From contig JAEUJO010000331.1 in the NCBI GenBank assembly GCA_016794615.1, forward strand, positions 1 through 33,119: DNA of 33,119 nucleotides, read 5' to 3'. The first letter of the stretch is position 1. Each line of letters starts with the position of its first letter. This DNA is from Pseudonocardia sp. Its GTDB lineage: Bacteria > Actinomycetota > Actinomycetes > Mycobacteriales > Pseudonocardiaceae. A program made the position numbers and the translations under genes. Under the pieces are notes generated by a model. That model was given only the letters and a program-made list of their open reading frames with translations. It did not search any database and was not told the origin of the DNA. Of the stretch, positions 19,116 to 27,526 are shown piece by piece.

Positions 19116-20117
19116 GTGGCAACCAACGCGATCGCAGGGGTAGAGCTCGGCGACCCGGACCTGGCGGCGGCGACGAGTGCGGGGCTGGAGCGTGTCGAGG
19201 AACTCCTGCACCGCGAGGTCACCAGTGGCTACCACTTCGTCACCGAGACCTCCCTGCACCTCATCGACGCCGGTGGCAAGCGTTTCCGGCCGCTGTTCAC
19301 CCTGCTCGGTGCCCAGATGGGGCCGCACCCGGACACGGATGAGGTGATCACGGCGGCCGCCGTCGTCGAGCTGATCCACCTGGCCACGCTGTACCACGAC
19401 GACGTCATGGACGACGCCACCATGCGTCGCGGGGCACCGAGCGCGAACTCCCGATGGGACAACAGCGTCGCGATCCTGACCGGGGACTTCCTGTTCGCCC
19501 ACGCCTCCCGGCTGGTCGCCGACCTGGGCCCGGCGGCGGTGCGGATCATCGCGGAGACGTTCGCGGAGCTGGTCACCGGCCAGATGCGCGAGACCCGGGG
19601 TCCGCGGCCGGGCGACGACCCTGTCGAGCACTACCTCACCGTGATCGCGGAGAAGACCGGATCGCTCATCGCGACGGCCGGCCGCTACGGCGGCATGTTC
19701 TCCGGCTGCACACCGAACCAGGTCGAATCGCTGCACCGGTTCGGCGCGGCGATCGGCACGGCGTTCCAGATCAGCGACGACATCATCGACATCTCCTCGC
19801 CGTCGACCAGCTCGGGCAAGACCCCCGGCACGGACCTGCGCGAGGGCGTGCTCACCCTGCCGATGCTCTACGCCCTGCAGGACACCGGCGCGGCCGCCGA
19901 CCGGCTCGGCGTGCTGCTCGCCCGCCCGATCACGGACGATGCCGAGGTGGCCGAGGCCCTGGAGCTGCTGCGCACCGGCCCGGGCGTCGCCCGGGCCGAG
20001 GAGGTCCTCGCCGAGCACGCCTCGGTGGCCCGCAAGGAGCTGGCGCAGCTTCCCGACTGTGCCACCGCCACGGCGTTGGCATCCCTGACGACGTACGTCG
20101 TGGCGCGCACCGCGTGA
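19116..20117 (+). CDS. Long-chain trans-polyprenyl diphosphate synthase (menaquinone tail)
   Basis: It condenses isopentenyl diphosphate units into an all-trans polyprenyl diphosphate, most likely the menaquinone tail precursor. The product is 333 residues. The first Asp-rich motif is DDVMD (95-99) followed by RR at 104-105; the second is DDIID (221-225). GGKRFRP (53-59) is the substrate-binding lysine/arginine region. The fifth residue before the first Asp motif is Ala90, with no bulky aromatic blocking the pocket, which in this family goes with long products (inference). It is homologous in type to M. tuberculosis GrcC1, which neighbours menJ and htpX. Pseudonocardia species typically make MK-8(H4), so an octaprenyl product is a reasonable guess if the genus is right. 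GTG 19116 is probably leaderless. Confidence 0.88.
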   Translation: MATNAIAGVELGDPDLAAATSAGLERVEELLHREVTSGYHFVTETSLHLIDAGGKRFRPLFTLLGAQMGPHPDTDEVITAAAVVELIHLATLYHDDVMDDATMRRGAPSANSRWDNSVAILTGDFLFAHASRLVADLGPAAVRIIAETFAELVTGQMRETRGPRPGDDPVEHYLTVIAEKTGSLIATAGRYGGMFSGCTPNQVESLHRFGAAIGTAFQISDDIIDISSPSTSSGKTPGTDLREGVLTLPMLYALQDTGAAADRLGVLLARPITDDAEVAEALELLRTGPGVARAEEVLAEHASVARKELAQLPDCATATALASLTTYVVARTA

Positions 20118-20133
20118 CCCTCCGCTCGCGCAC

Positions 20134-21072
20134 ATGACGTATCCGGCGGCCGCAGATCGCGGTGGCGTCGCGCTCGGGGCCGCCGCCTACCTGCTGTGGG
20201 GGCTGTTCCCCGCGTTCTTCCACCTGCTCGGGTCGACGTCACCGGTGGAGGTCCTCGCTCACCGGGTGCTGTGGACGCTCGTGTTCATGGCGGTGATCCT
20301 CGGCGTCGTCCGCGGCTGGGGTGCTCTCAGGTCGTTGCCACCGCGCGTCTGGGCGATGGTCGGTGCGGCGGCGGCGCTGATCGCCGTCAACTGGGGCCTG
20401 TTCATCTACGCCACGGCGATCGACCACGTCGTGGAAGTCGCCCTCGGCTACTTCATCGGGCCGCTCGTCAGCGTGCTCCTGGGCGTATTCGTGCTGCACG
20501 AGCGGCTCCGCCCGCTGCAATGGGCCGCCGTGGGTCTCGCAGCAGGGGCGGTGTTCCTGATCGCCGTCGGCGACGGCCGGGTCCCGTGGATCGGGCTCGG
20601 CCTCGCCGTCAGCTTCGCCACCTACGGCCTGATCAAGAAGACGGTACCGCTACCGGCCACCGCAAGCCTGACGGCCGAGGGACTCGTGCTCGCGCCCGTT
20701 GCCGCCGCCTACCTCGTGACCCTGCAGGTGGCCGGGAGCGGGACCCTGACCGGTCATGGCGCGAGCCATGTCGTGCTCCTGGTCGCGACCGGCCCGGTCA
20801 CGGCGGTGCCGCTCCTGCTGTTCGGCGCGGCGGCCCGGCGCATCCCGCTCACGACGCTGGGCACGCTGCAGTACCTGGCGCCCTCCCTGCAGTTCCTGCT
20901 CGGCGTCGCGGTGTACGGCGAACAGATGCCGGCGCAACGGTGGGTCGGGTTCGGGCTGGTGTGGCTGGCGTTGGTGGTGTTCACCGTCGACCTCGTGCGC
21001 TCGCGCTCGCGGCGCACCGTCGACGAGCACGTCCCGGCCTCCGGCCACCGCATGTTCGACCCGCGGGCGTGA
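20134..21072 (+). CDS. rarD: RarD/EamA family membrane transporter
   Basis: The product is 312 residues with about ten hydrophobic segments arranged as two EamA halves. The opening ALGAAAYLLWGLFPAFFHLLG, then AHRVLWTLVFM (about residues 42-52) and the NWGLFIYATAIDHVVEVALGYFI region (about 89-111) are characteristic of RarD rather than generic EamA proteins. The conserved LGTLQYLAPSLQFLLGV lies near the C-terminus. The transported substrate is unknown; the name comes from a chloramphenicol-sensitivity locus in Pseudomonas. ATG 20134 lies 16 nt after the polyprenyl synthase stop, so co-transcription is likely. No strong ribosome binding site is visible, and a slightly later GTG is possible. Confidence 0.85.
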   Translation: MTYPAAADRGGVALGAAAYLLWGLFPAFFHLLGSTSPVEVLAHRVLWTLVFMAVILGVVRGWGALRSLPPRVWAMVGAAAALIAVNWGLFIYATAIDHVVEVALGYFIGPLVSVLLGVFVLHERLRPLQWAAVGLAAGAVFLIAVGDGRVPWIGLGLAVSFATYGLIKKTVPLPATASLTAEGLVLAPVAAAYLVTLQVAGSGTLTGHGASHVVLLVATGPVTAVPLLLFGAAARRIPLTTLGTLQYLAPSLQFLLGVAVYGEQMPAQRWVGFGLVWLALVVFTVDLVRSRSRRTVDEHVPASGHRMFDPRA

Positions 21073-21078
21073 GAGGGT
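21073..21078 (+). promoter_or_regulatory. Possible -10 element GAGGGT of the dimethylargininase-like gene
   Basis: GAGGGT keeps the A2 and T6 of TANNNT and ends 6 nt before GTG 21085, the same geometry as at 19104-19116. It lacks the first T, so it is a weak call. Confidence 0.3.
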
Positions 21079-21084
21079 GCGGAT

Positions 21085-21876
21085 GTGCTCACGCGACCGC
21101 GCATCCTGGTCCGCAGGCCCTCCCCGCAGCTCGCGGACGGGGAGCTGACCCACCTCGCCCGCGCCCCGGTCGACCCCGATCTCGCGCTGCGTCAGTGGGA
21201 GGGCTACGTCGCGGTGTTCGCCGACCGTGGGTGGGCCGTCGACGAGGTCGAGCCCGTCGACGAGCACCCGGACGGGGTCTTCATCGAAGACACCGTCGTC
21301 GTGGTCGACGACCTGGCCGTGCTCACCCGGCCCGGCGTGCCGTCACGGGTGGGCGAGGTCGAGTCGACGGCCCGCGCCGTCGCCGCGCTCAACATCGCGG
21401 GGCTCGGCATGCAGCTCGCCCGGATCGAGCCGCCCGGCACGCTCGACGGCGGCGATGTGCTCAAGGTCGGCGCCGTCGTCTACGTCGGACAGGGGTCGCG
21501 GACGAACACCGAGGGCGTCCGGCAGTTCGCGGCGCTCGTGGAGCCCCGCGGCCGTACGGTGGTGCCGGTTCCCGTCACCAAGGTCCTGCACCTCAAGTCC
21601 GGCGTCACGGCCCTCCCGGACGGCACCGTGATCGGCTTCGAGCCGCTGGTCGACGTGCCGGAGACGTACCCGAGCCTGTCGTTCGTGCCCGAGGAGCACG
21701 GCACCGCGGTCGTCGACCTCGGCGACGGCGCGGTCGTCATGTCCGCCGACGCCCCGCGCACGGCGGGCCTCCTCCGTGCGCGCGGGCTCGACGTCGTGAC
21801 CGTGCCCGTCACCGAATTCGAGAAGCTCGAGGGCTGCGTGACGTGCCTGTCGGTCAGGCTGCGCCGCCCGGCCTGA
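21085..21876 (+). CDS. ddaH: Dimethylarginine dimethylaminohydrolase-like enzyme (amidinotransferase superfamily)
   Basis: Enzymes of this family hydrolyse N-omega-methylated arginines to citrulline and an alkylamine. The product is 263 residues, the usual length. FIEDTVVV (66-73) gives the conserved acidic pair, TLDGGDVL (119-126) is the GGD motif, H169 in VLHLKSGVT is the catalytic His, and C254 in CVTCLSVRL is the nucleophile, following the FEKLEG motif. All catalytic positions are present, so an active enzyme is expected. Methylarginine as substrate is inference; plain arginine deimination is an alternative. It is convergent, with a 6-nt gap, to a universal stress protein/permease operon on the opposite strand. 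GTG 21085 was chosen from the promoter geometry and family length. Confidence 0.82.
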   Translation: MLTRPRILVRRPSPQLADGELTHLARAPVDPDLALRQWEGYVAVFADRGWAVDEVEPVDEHPDGVFIEDTVVVVDDLAVLTRPGVPSRVGEVESTARAVAALNIAGLGMQLARIEPPGTLDGGDVLKVGAVVYVGQGSRTNTEGVRQFAALVEPRGRTVVPVPVTKVLHLKSGVTALPDGTVIGFEPLVDVPETYPSLSFVPEEHGTAVVDLGDGAVVMSADAPRTAGLLRARGLDVVTVPVTEFEKLEGCVTCLSVRLRRPA

Positions 21877-21882
21877 CCGGTG

Positions 21883-22764
21883 TCACGACGGCAGCATCAC
21901 CACCGGCACCGATGCGGCGCGGATCAGCCGCGCCGCCCGGGACCCGAGGAACACCCGCGCCACCGGCCCGGCCGCCGACGACCCGATGGCGAGCAACTCG
22001 TCGCGTTGCCAGTCGATGCTCCCGACCGACTCGGCCCAGCCCGAGCCCGTCCCGATCACACAGGGGACCGCGCCGTCGATGATTCCGTCCACGACCAGCC
22101 GGCGCTGTGCCTCGGCGGCCTGGTCGGCCCACGTGTCGAGCACCGAGTCCTCGGCCGTCAGCCCCACCTCAGGCGGGTACATCCTCGCGTTCCGGACGCC
22201 GAAGCTCGCTACTCGCATCGGCACGCCGAGCTGCTTGGCCATCTCGGCGGCGTGCGCGACGGTCCGCACCGACGACTCGCCGTCGGAGAACCCGCACGTC
22301 AGCCGGGTGAATCCGGCGGCGGCGACCGACTGGTAGCTGCGCGGGCAGATCGCCAGCGGGACATGGGCGGAGTGCAGCAGCTTCTCGGCCGTCGCGCCGG
22401 GCACGATCCGCCCCTCGGGACCGTCGGCGGACGACCCGATCACCAGCGTGCTGCCGCCCAGCTCCAGCGCGGTCTCGACGAGCGCGGACGACACCGACCG
22501 CCCCGTGGTCGCCCGGTAGGTGGTCTCGACCTCGACGCTGGTGTCGCGCAGGTAGTCGCGTGCCTCCTGCTCGGCCTCCTCACCGACCTGCCGGGCGTAC
22601 TCGGCGTACTCCGCGTCGATCTTGGCGAGGGACGGCGTCGACCACTGCCGCGGGATCACGGTGACCACCGCCATCGCCTCCCCGCGCGCGTGGGCGAGCT
22701 GCAGACCGAGATCCAGCGCACCGCGACCGCCGCGGTGCGGGATGTAACCGACGACGACCGTCAC
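21883..22764 (-). CDS. Tandem universal stress protein (UspA)
   Basis: The product is 293 residues with two UspA domains, at about 1-141 and 152-293. The first begins MTVVVGYIPHRGGRGALD. Its nucleotide motif reads VIGSSADGPEGRIVPGATA (108-126), in which the third Gly and final Ser/Thr of G-x2-G-x9-G(S/T) are altered. The second domain ends AIGSSAAGPVARVFLGSRAA, a better but still imperfect match, so ATP binding is uncertain. The GTG start (22764-22762) overlaps the permease stop as GTGA, which fixes the start and shows an operon. Such pairs of transporter plus USP are common; the USP may tune the permease, but that is inference. Confidence 0.85.
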   Translation of the reverse strand: MTVVVGYIPHRGGRGALDLGLQLAHARGEAMAVVTVIPRQWSTPSLAKIDAEYAEYARQVGEEAEQEARDYLRDTSVEVETTYRATTGRSVSSALVETALELGGSTLVIGSSADGPEGRIVPGATAEKLLHSAHVPLAICPRSYQSVAAAGFTRLTCGFSDGESSVRTVAHAAEMAKQLGVPMRVASFGVRNARMYPPEVGLTAEDSVLDTWADQAAEAQRRLVVDGIIDGAVPCVIGTGSGWAESVGSIDWQRDELLAIGSSAAGPVARVFLGSRAARLIRAASVPVVMLPS

Positions 22765-24230
22765 TTCTCCTCCTCCACGGGCTCGTCGCCACGCTCCTGG
22801 CCCAGCACCGAGTGCTTGCGCCCGTAGAGCATGTAGAACACCAGGAACACGGCCACCCAGCCGATGAAGATCACCCAGGTGTACCAGTGCAGGCTGATCA
22901 GGATGTAGGCGCAGGCCAGGATGGAGAGGATCGGCGTGACCGGGAAGCCCGGCACCCGGAAACCGCGCGGCAGGTCCGGCTCGCGGTACCGCAAGATGAT
23001 CACGCCGAGCGAGACGACGATGAACGCGGTGAGCGTGCCGATCGACACGACGTCGATCAGGTAGTCCAGCGGCACGATCGCCGCGAGGATCGCGACGACG
23101 ATCGCGACGATGATGGTGTTGTTCACCGGCGTCTGCGTGCGCGGGTTGACGCGCGCGAAGAGGCGCGGCAGCATGCCGTCGCGGCCCATCGCGAACAGGA
23201 TGCGGGTCTGGCCGTAGAGCGTCACCAGGGTCACCGAGAAGATCGAGATGACGGCGCCGAGCGCGAGGATCGTCGCCCAGATCGGGGTTCCCGTGACGTT
23301 CTCCAGGATCTTCGCGAGTCCTGCCTCGGACTGGTCCTCGAACAGCTGCCACGGCTGCGCGCCGACGGCCGCCACGGCCACCAGCACGTAGAAGGTGATG
23401 ACGATGAAGAGCGCCGCCAGGAGAGCGCGCGGCATCGTCTTCTGGGGGTCCTTCACCTCGTCGCCCGCGGTGGACACGGCGTCGAGACCGATGAACGAGA
23501 AGAAGATCGTGCCCGCCGCCGTGGCCATACCGGCGACACCGAAGGGCGCGAAGCCGGCGAAGTTGTCGGCGTTGAACGCCGTCAGCGCGATCACGATGAA
23601 CATCGCGAGCACGGTGAGCTTGATCATGACCATGATCGCGTTGACCTGGGCCGACTCGCTCGCGCCCCGGATCAGCAGGAGCATGCACAGCCCGACGAGG
23701 ACCACCGCAGGCAGGTTGACCACGCCGGGCTTGGTGTCCCACGGCGCGGCGAGGATCGCGTGCGGCAGCTCGAGCCCGGTGATGTTGCGGATCGCCTCGT
23801 TGAGGTAGCCGCTCCAGCCGACCGCGACCGCCGCCGTCGAGACGCCGTACTCCAGCAGCAGGCAGGCGGCGACGCCCATCGCGACGATCTCACCGAGCGT
23901 CGCGTACGCGTAGGAGTAGGTGCTGCCCGACACCGGCACCGACGAGGCCATCTCCGCGTAGCAGATCGCCGCGAGACCGGCTGCGATGCCGGCCATCACG
24001 AACGACACGATCACCGCAGGCCCGGCCTCCGGCACCGCCGACGACAGGACGAAGAAGATGCCCGTTCCGATCGTGGCACCGACGCCGAACATGGCGAGCT
24101 GGAAGGTCCCGATCGTGCGTGGCAGGTGCTCTCCGACCTCCCCCGCGGCGTGCTGCCCGCCGTGCGACCGGACCGGCTTGCGCCGCAGTAGCTCCTGCAT
24201 CAGCCCGGAACCCGCCCCTGGTGATCCCAT
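22761..24230 (-). CDS. APC-superfamily amino acid permease (cationic amino acid transporter type)
   Basis: The product is 489 residues with about 12 membrane segments. The first helix carries GVGATIGTGIFFV, the unwound Gly-rich substrate site of APC transporters. CYAEMASSVPVSGSTYSYAY and FFSFIGLDAVSTAGDEVKDPQ are typical of the CAT/YfnA-like branch. The N-terminal 35 residues and the C-terminal EEE-rich tail are cytoplasmic. The ATG at 24230-24228 has GGAG 5 nt upstream (CGGAGCTTC before ATG); an internal ATG at 24200 is possible. A cationic or methylated amino acid substrate would fit the convergent dimethylargininase-like gene, but specificity cannot be read from sequence. Confidence 0.88.
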   Translation of the reverse strand: MGSPGAGSGLMQELLRRKPVRSHGGQHAAGEVGEHLPRTIGTFQLAMFGVGATIGTGIFFVLSSAVPEAGPAVIVSFVMAGIAAGLAAICYAEMASSVPVSGSTYSYAYATLGEIVAMGVAACLLLEYGVSTAAVAVGWSGYLNEAIRNITGLELPHAILAAPWDTKPGVVNLPAVVLVGLCMLLLIRGASESAQVNAIMVMIKLTVLAMFIVIALTAFNADNFAGFAPFGVAGMATAAGTIFFSFIGLDAVSTAGDEVKDPQKTMPRALLAALFIVITFYVLVAVAAVGAQPWQLFEDQSEAGLAKILENVTGTPIWATILALGAVISIFSVTLVTLYGQTRILFAMGRDGMLPRLFARVNPRTQTPVNNTIIVAIVVAILAAIVPLDYLIDVVSIGTLTAFIVVSLGVIILRYREPDLPRGFRVPGFPVTPILSILACAYILISLHWYTWVIFIGWVAVFLVFYMLYGRKHSVLGQERGDEPVEEEK

Positions 24231-24300
24231 GAAGCTCCGATCCTCGGCGCGGCCCGGGTGGCCACGCGTCGGGTCATTGTGGGCGAACCCGGTACGCAGT

Positions 24301-24318
24301 GCTGATCACGCGATCAGC
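24301..24318 (-). terminator. Perfect 7-bp inverted repeat between korB and the permease gene
   Basis: GCTGATC-ACGC-GATCAGC is a perfect inverted repeat with a 4-nt loop. It lies 30 nt after the korB stop and 70 nt before the permease start, both leftward. It could be the kor terminator (no T-run follows on that strand) or an operator for the permease operon. The 118-nt gap holds nothing else recognisable. Confidence 0.4.
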
Positions 24319-24348
24319 CTTTAATACGCCTGTTGCAATCCGTGACTG

Positions 24349-25449
24349 TCAGCCGACGACGGTCCAGGTGTCCCGACCGTTGAGCAGGGTCTGCAGACCG
24401 GAGCTGCCGTTCGACCGCACGCGGTCGCGCGCGTGCTGCACCTGCGCGCGGGTGGCGTCGTCGTAGGTCACGCGGTCCACGTTGTGGAAGATGCCGGTGA
24501 CGGTGTGCGTCAGATCCTGGTCCGACAGGCGGGACAGGGCGAACGCCAGCTCGTGACTCCTGACGTCATGGACCACGATCTGCTCGGCCTCGACCTCGTC
24601 CGCCTTCGCCACCCGCAGCCCGAAGCCCTCCTGCACCACGGCGTACGTCCCGAGACCGTCGTCGCCCGTCGGCCCGAACCGGATCGGCTCGCCGTGCGTC
24701 AACGGGATCACTCGGGACGCGGCCTCGTCGCCCTTGCGGAGCACGTCGAAGCTGCCGTCGTTGAAGATCGGGCAGTCTTGGAAGATCTCCACGAGCGCGG
24801 TGCCGCGGTGCGCGGCCGCCTCCTGCAGGACCGCGGTGAGGCTCTTGCGGTCCGAGTCCAGCGCCCGCCCGACGAACGTCGCCTCGGCGCCCAGGGCCAC
24901 GGAGATCGGGTTGAAAGGATGGTCCACCGAGCCCATCGGGGTCGACTTGGTCACCTTCCCCTCCTCGGACGTGGGGGAGTACTGGCCCTTGGTCAGCCCG
25001 TAGATCCGGTTGTTGAACAGCAGGATCTTGAGATTGACGTTGCGCCGCAACGCGTGGATCAGGTGGTTGCCACCGATCGACAGCGCGTCGCCGTCCCCGG
25101 TGACCACCCACACCGACAGGTCCGGCCGCGTGACGGCCAGCCCCGTCGCGATCGCGGGTGCGCGGCCGTGGATCGAGTGCATCCCGTAGGTGTTGAGGTA
25201 GTACGGGAACCGCGAGCTGCATCCGATGCCGGAGACGAACACGGTGTTCTCGCGCCGGATCCCGAGCGTCGGCAGGAACGAGCGGACGGCCGCCAGCACG
25301 GCGTAGTCACCGCAGCCGGGGCACCAGCGGACCTCCTGGTCGCTGGTGAAGTCCTTGGCGGTCTGCTTCGCGCCCGTGGTGGGGACGCCGTGCAGGCCGC
25401 CGATCGACGGAAGCCCCAGATCGGTGAGGTCTGGCTCGAGGGCGGTCAT
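24349..25449 (-). CDS. korB: 2-oxoglutarate:ferredoxin oxidoreductase, beta subunit
   Basis: KorB binds thiamine diphosphate and a [4Fe-4S] cluster and, with KorA, oxidatively decarboxylates 2-oxoglutarate to succinyl-CoA while reducing ferredoxin. The product is 366 residues. Cluster ligands are C43 and C46 (RWCPGCGDY), C77 (GIGCSSR) and C226 (FQDCPIFND). The ThDP motif runs from GDGD (118-121) to NN (146-147) and RIYGLTKGQYSPTS. This matches the actinobacterial KorB that lets these organisms run the TCA cycle alongside or instead of 2-oxoglutarate dehydrogenase. The ATG overlaps the korA stop as ATGA. The 2-oxoacid specificity is by family resemblance. Confidence 0.93.
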   Translation of the reverse strand: MTALEPDLTDLGLPSIGGLHGVPTTGAKQTAKDFTSDQEVRWCPGCGDYAVLAAVRSFLPTLGIRRENTVFVSGIGCSSRFPYYLNTYGMHSIHGRAPAIATGLAVTRPDLSVWVVTGDGDALSIGGNHLIHALRRNVNLKILLFNNRIYGLTKGQYSPTSEEGKVTKSTPMGSVDHPFNPISVALGAEATFVGRALDSDRKSLTAVLQEAAAHRGTALVEIFQDCPIFNDGSFDVLRKGDEAASRVIPLTHGEPIRFGPTGDDGLGTYAVVQEGFGLRVAKADEVEAEQIVVHDVRSHELAFALSRLSDQDLTHTVTGIFHNVDRVTYDDATRAQVQHARDRVRSNGSSGLQTLLNGRDTWTVVG

Positions 25450-27332
25450 GCATGTACTCCCGGGGCGCTGTTCTGGGCGAGATGGTCCAGGAAGACGTCC
25501 TGCAGCTCCTCCGCGCGGAACGGCAGGCCGGCCACCTTGGTGTAACTCTGCACGTCCACGAGGTAGTCCGCGCGCAGCAGCAGGGCGAGCTGGCCGAGGT
25601 TCATCTCCGGTACCAGTACCCGGCGATAGCGGCGCAGGACCTCGCCGAGGTTGGCCGGCAGCGGGTTGAGATGTCGCAGGTGCGCCTGGGCGATGGAGTG
25701 GCCGAGCGTGCGCACCCGGCGGGCTCCGGCGCCGATCGGCCCGTAGGTCGAGCCCCAGCCGAGCACCAGCAGCTCGGCGTCGCCGTTCGGGTCGTCGACC
25801 TCGACGTCCGGCACGGCGATTCCGTCGATCTTGGCGGCGCGCAGCCGGGTCATGCGGTCGTGGTTGTCCGGGTCGTAGGAGATCGAGCCGCGCCCGTCGG
25901 CCTTCTCCAGGCCGCCGATGCGGTGCTCGAGCCCGGGCGTGCCGGGGACCGCCCACGGGCGGGCGAGGGTGTCGTCGTCGCGCAGGTAGGGCCAGAACTC
26001 GGCGCCGTCGGGGGAGTTGGGCACCGTGGCGAAGCCCGGATCGAACGTCGGCAGTGCGGAGGCGTCCGGGATCCTCCACGGCTCCGAGCCGTTGGCCACG
26101 GAGCCGTCGGAGAGCACGAGTACCGGCGTCCGGTACGTCACCGCGATCCGGACGGCCTCCAGCACGATGTCGAAGCAGTCACCCGGCGAGCGCGGCGCGA
26201 GGATCGGCAGCGGTGCCTCGCCGTTGCGGCCGAACATCGCCTGCAACAGGTCGGCCTGCTCGGTCTTGGTGGGCAACCCCGTCGACGGGCCGCCGCGCTG
26301 GACGTCGATCACCAGGAGCGGGAGCTCGAGGGCGACGGCGAGCCCGATCGTCTCGCTCTTCAGCGAGATCCCGGGACCGGAGGTGGTGGTGACGCCCAGC
26401 GCGCCGCCGAACGCCGCACCCAGCGCCGCACCGACGCCGGCGATCTCGTCCTCGGCCTGGAAGGTCGTGACGCCGAGCGCCTTGTGCTTGCTCAGCTCGT
26501 GCAGGATGTCGCTGGCCGGCGTGATCGGGTACGAGCCGAGGAACACCGGCAACCCGCCGGCCTGCCCCGCGGCCACGATCCCGTAGGCCAGTGCGGTGTT
26601 GCCGGTGATCTGCCGGTAGGTGCCCGGGGCCAGCGGCGCCGGCGCGACGTCGTAGGTCACGGCGAACGACTCGGTCGTCTCCCCGTACGCGTGGCCCGCG
26701 CGGAACGCGAGCACGTTCGCATCGGCGAGGTCGGGCCGCTTCGCGAACTTCTCCCGCAGGTACCGTTCGGTGCCCTCGGTGGGCCGGTGGTACATCCACG
26801 ACAGCAGACCCAGAGCGAACATGTTCTTCGCCCGCTCGGCGTCCTTCTTCGACAGCCCGGTTTGCTCCAGCGCGCCGCGGGTCAGCGTCGCCATCGCGAC
26901 CTCGTGCACCGTGTAGCGCTCCAGCGAGCCGTCGTCCAGCGGCGAGACCGAGTAGCCGACCTTGGTCAGGTTCCGCTTGGTGAACTCGTCGGTGTTCACG
27001 ATCAGGACGCCGCCGGGGGGCAGGTCGGCGACGTTCGCCTTCAGCGCGGCCGGGTTCATCGCCACCAGCACGTCCGGCCGGTCGCCGGGGGTGAGGATGT
27101 CGAAGTTCGCGAAGTGCAGCTGGAACGACGACACGCCCGGCAGCGTCCCCGCGGGGGCCCGGATCTCGGCGGGGTAGTTCGGCAGCGTCGACAGGTCGTT
27201 GCCGAACGACGCGGTCTCGGAGGTGAACCGGTCGCCGGTCAGCTGCATGCCGTCGCCGGAGTCGCCCGCGAACCGGATGACGACCCGGTCCCGGGAGATG
27301 ACCTCGGGTTCGGTGCTGTCGGTGGTCGTCAT
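25446..27332 (-). CDS. korA: 2-oxoglutarate:ferredoxin oxidoreductase, fused gamma-alpha subunit
   Basis: The product is 628 residues. The gamma domain occupies about 15-225 (RFAGDSGDGMQLTG at 20-33). The alpha domain follows from about 240 with GSYPITPASDILHEL (266-280), the catalytic-region FQAEDEIAGVGAALGAAFGG and TTSGPGISLKSE (about 316-327). QRGGPSTGLPTKTEQ (345-359) is strongly conserved. Domain order gamma then alpha in a single chain, with a separate beta subunit, is the arrangement of M. tuberculosis KorAB. The ATG at 27332-27330 has no strong ribosome binding site. It is first in a leftward operon with korB and divergent from htpX across 194 nt. No ferredoxin gene is in the window. 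Confidence 0.93.
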   Translation of the reverse strand: MTTTDSTEPEVISRDRVVIRFAGDSGDGMQLTGDRFTSETASFGNDLSTLPNYPAEIRAPAGTLPGVSSFQLHFANFDILTPGDRPDVLVAMNPAALKANVADLPPGGVLIVNTDEFTKRNLTKVGYSVSPLDDGSLERYTVHEVAMATLTRGALEQTGLSKKDAERAKNMFALGLLSWMYHRPTEGTERYLREKFAKRPDLADANVLAFRAGHAYGETTESFAVTYDVAPAPLAPGTYRQITGNTALAYGIVAAGQAGGLPVFLGSYPITPASDILHELSKHKALGVTTFQAEDEIAGVGAALGAAFGGALGVTTTSGPGISLKSETIGLAVALELPLLVIDVQRGGPSTGLPTKTEQADLLQAMFGRNGEAPLPILAPRSPGDCFDIVLEAVRIAVTYRTPVLVLSDGSVANGSEPWRIPDASALPTFDPGFATVPNSPDGAEFWPYLRDDDTLARPWAVPGTPGLEHRIGGLEKADGRGSISYDPDNHDRMTRLRAAKIDGIAVPDVEVDDPNGDAELLVLGWGSTYGPIGAGARRVRTLGHSIAQAHLRHLNPLPANLGEVLRRYRRVLVPEMNLGQLALLLRADYLVDVQSYTKVAGLPFRAEELQDVFLDHLAQNSAPGVHA

Positions 27333-27438
27333 GTCAGAGCCGGCCCCAGTGTCGGTGTGGGTGATACATCCGAGGTTAACCCCCTGTTACTCGACTCCCC
27401 GGTCTGCCCCGCGGAGCTCACGTCCGGCTGTACCGGCT

Positions 27439-27464
27439 GGAACACCGTCGGCACGCCGTTCGTT
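27439..27464 (+). promoter_or_regulatory. Putative ECF-sigma (SigE/SigH/SigR type) promoter of htpX
   Basis: GGAAC (27439-27443), an 18-nt spacer, then GTT (27462-27464) matches the GGAAC/T-N18-19-GTT promoter of the stress sigma factors SigE, SigH and SigR. It would start transcription near 27472 with a leader of about 55 nt before the htpX GTG. The 194-nt divergent region otherwise holds no clear signal for korA. Confidence 0.6.
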
Positions 27465-27526
27465 CCAACGAGCGGGGACGGCCCGCACCAGAAGGCCAGG
27501 GTCCGGTCCCCGGAAGGACGACATCC

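Noticed and set aside
21883..23742. A 619-residue reading of the universal stress protein frame
   Set aside because: The upstream half is a shadow of the permease gene. The real start is the GTG at 22764 that overlaps the permease stop.
22812..24191. 459-residue open frame on the plus strand antisense to the permease
   Set aside because: The composition is dominated by Asp, Arg and His, mirroring the hydrophobic permease codons; no domain is seen.
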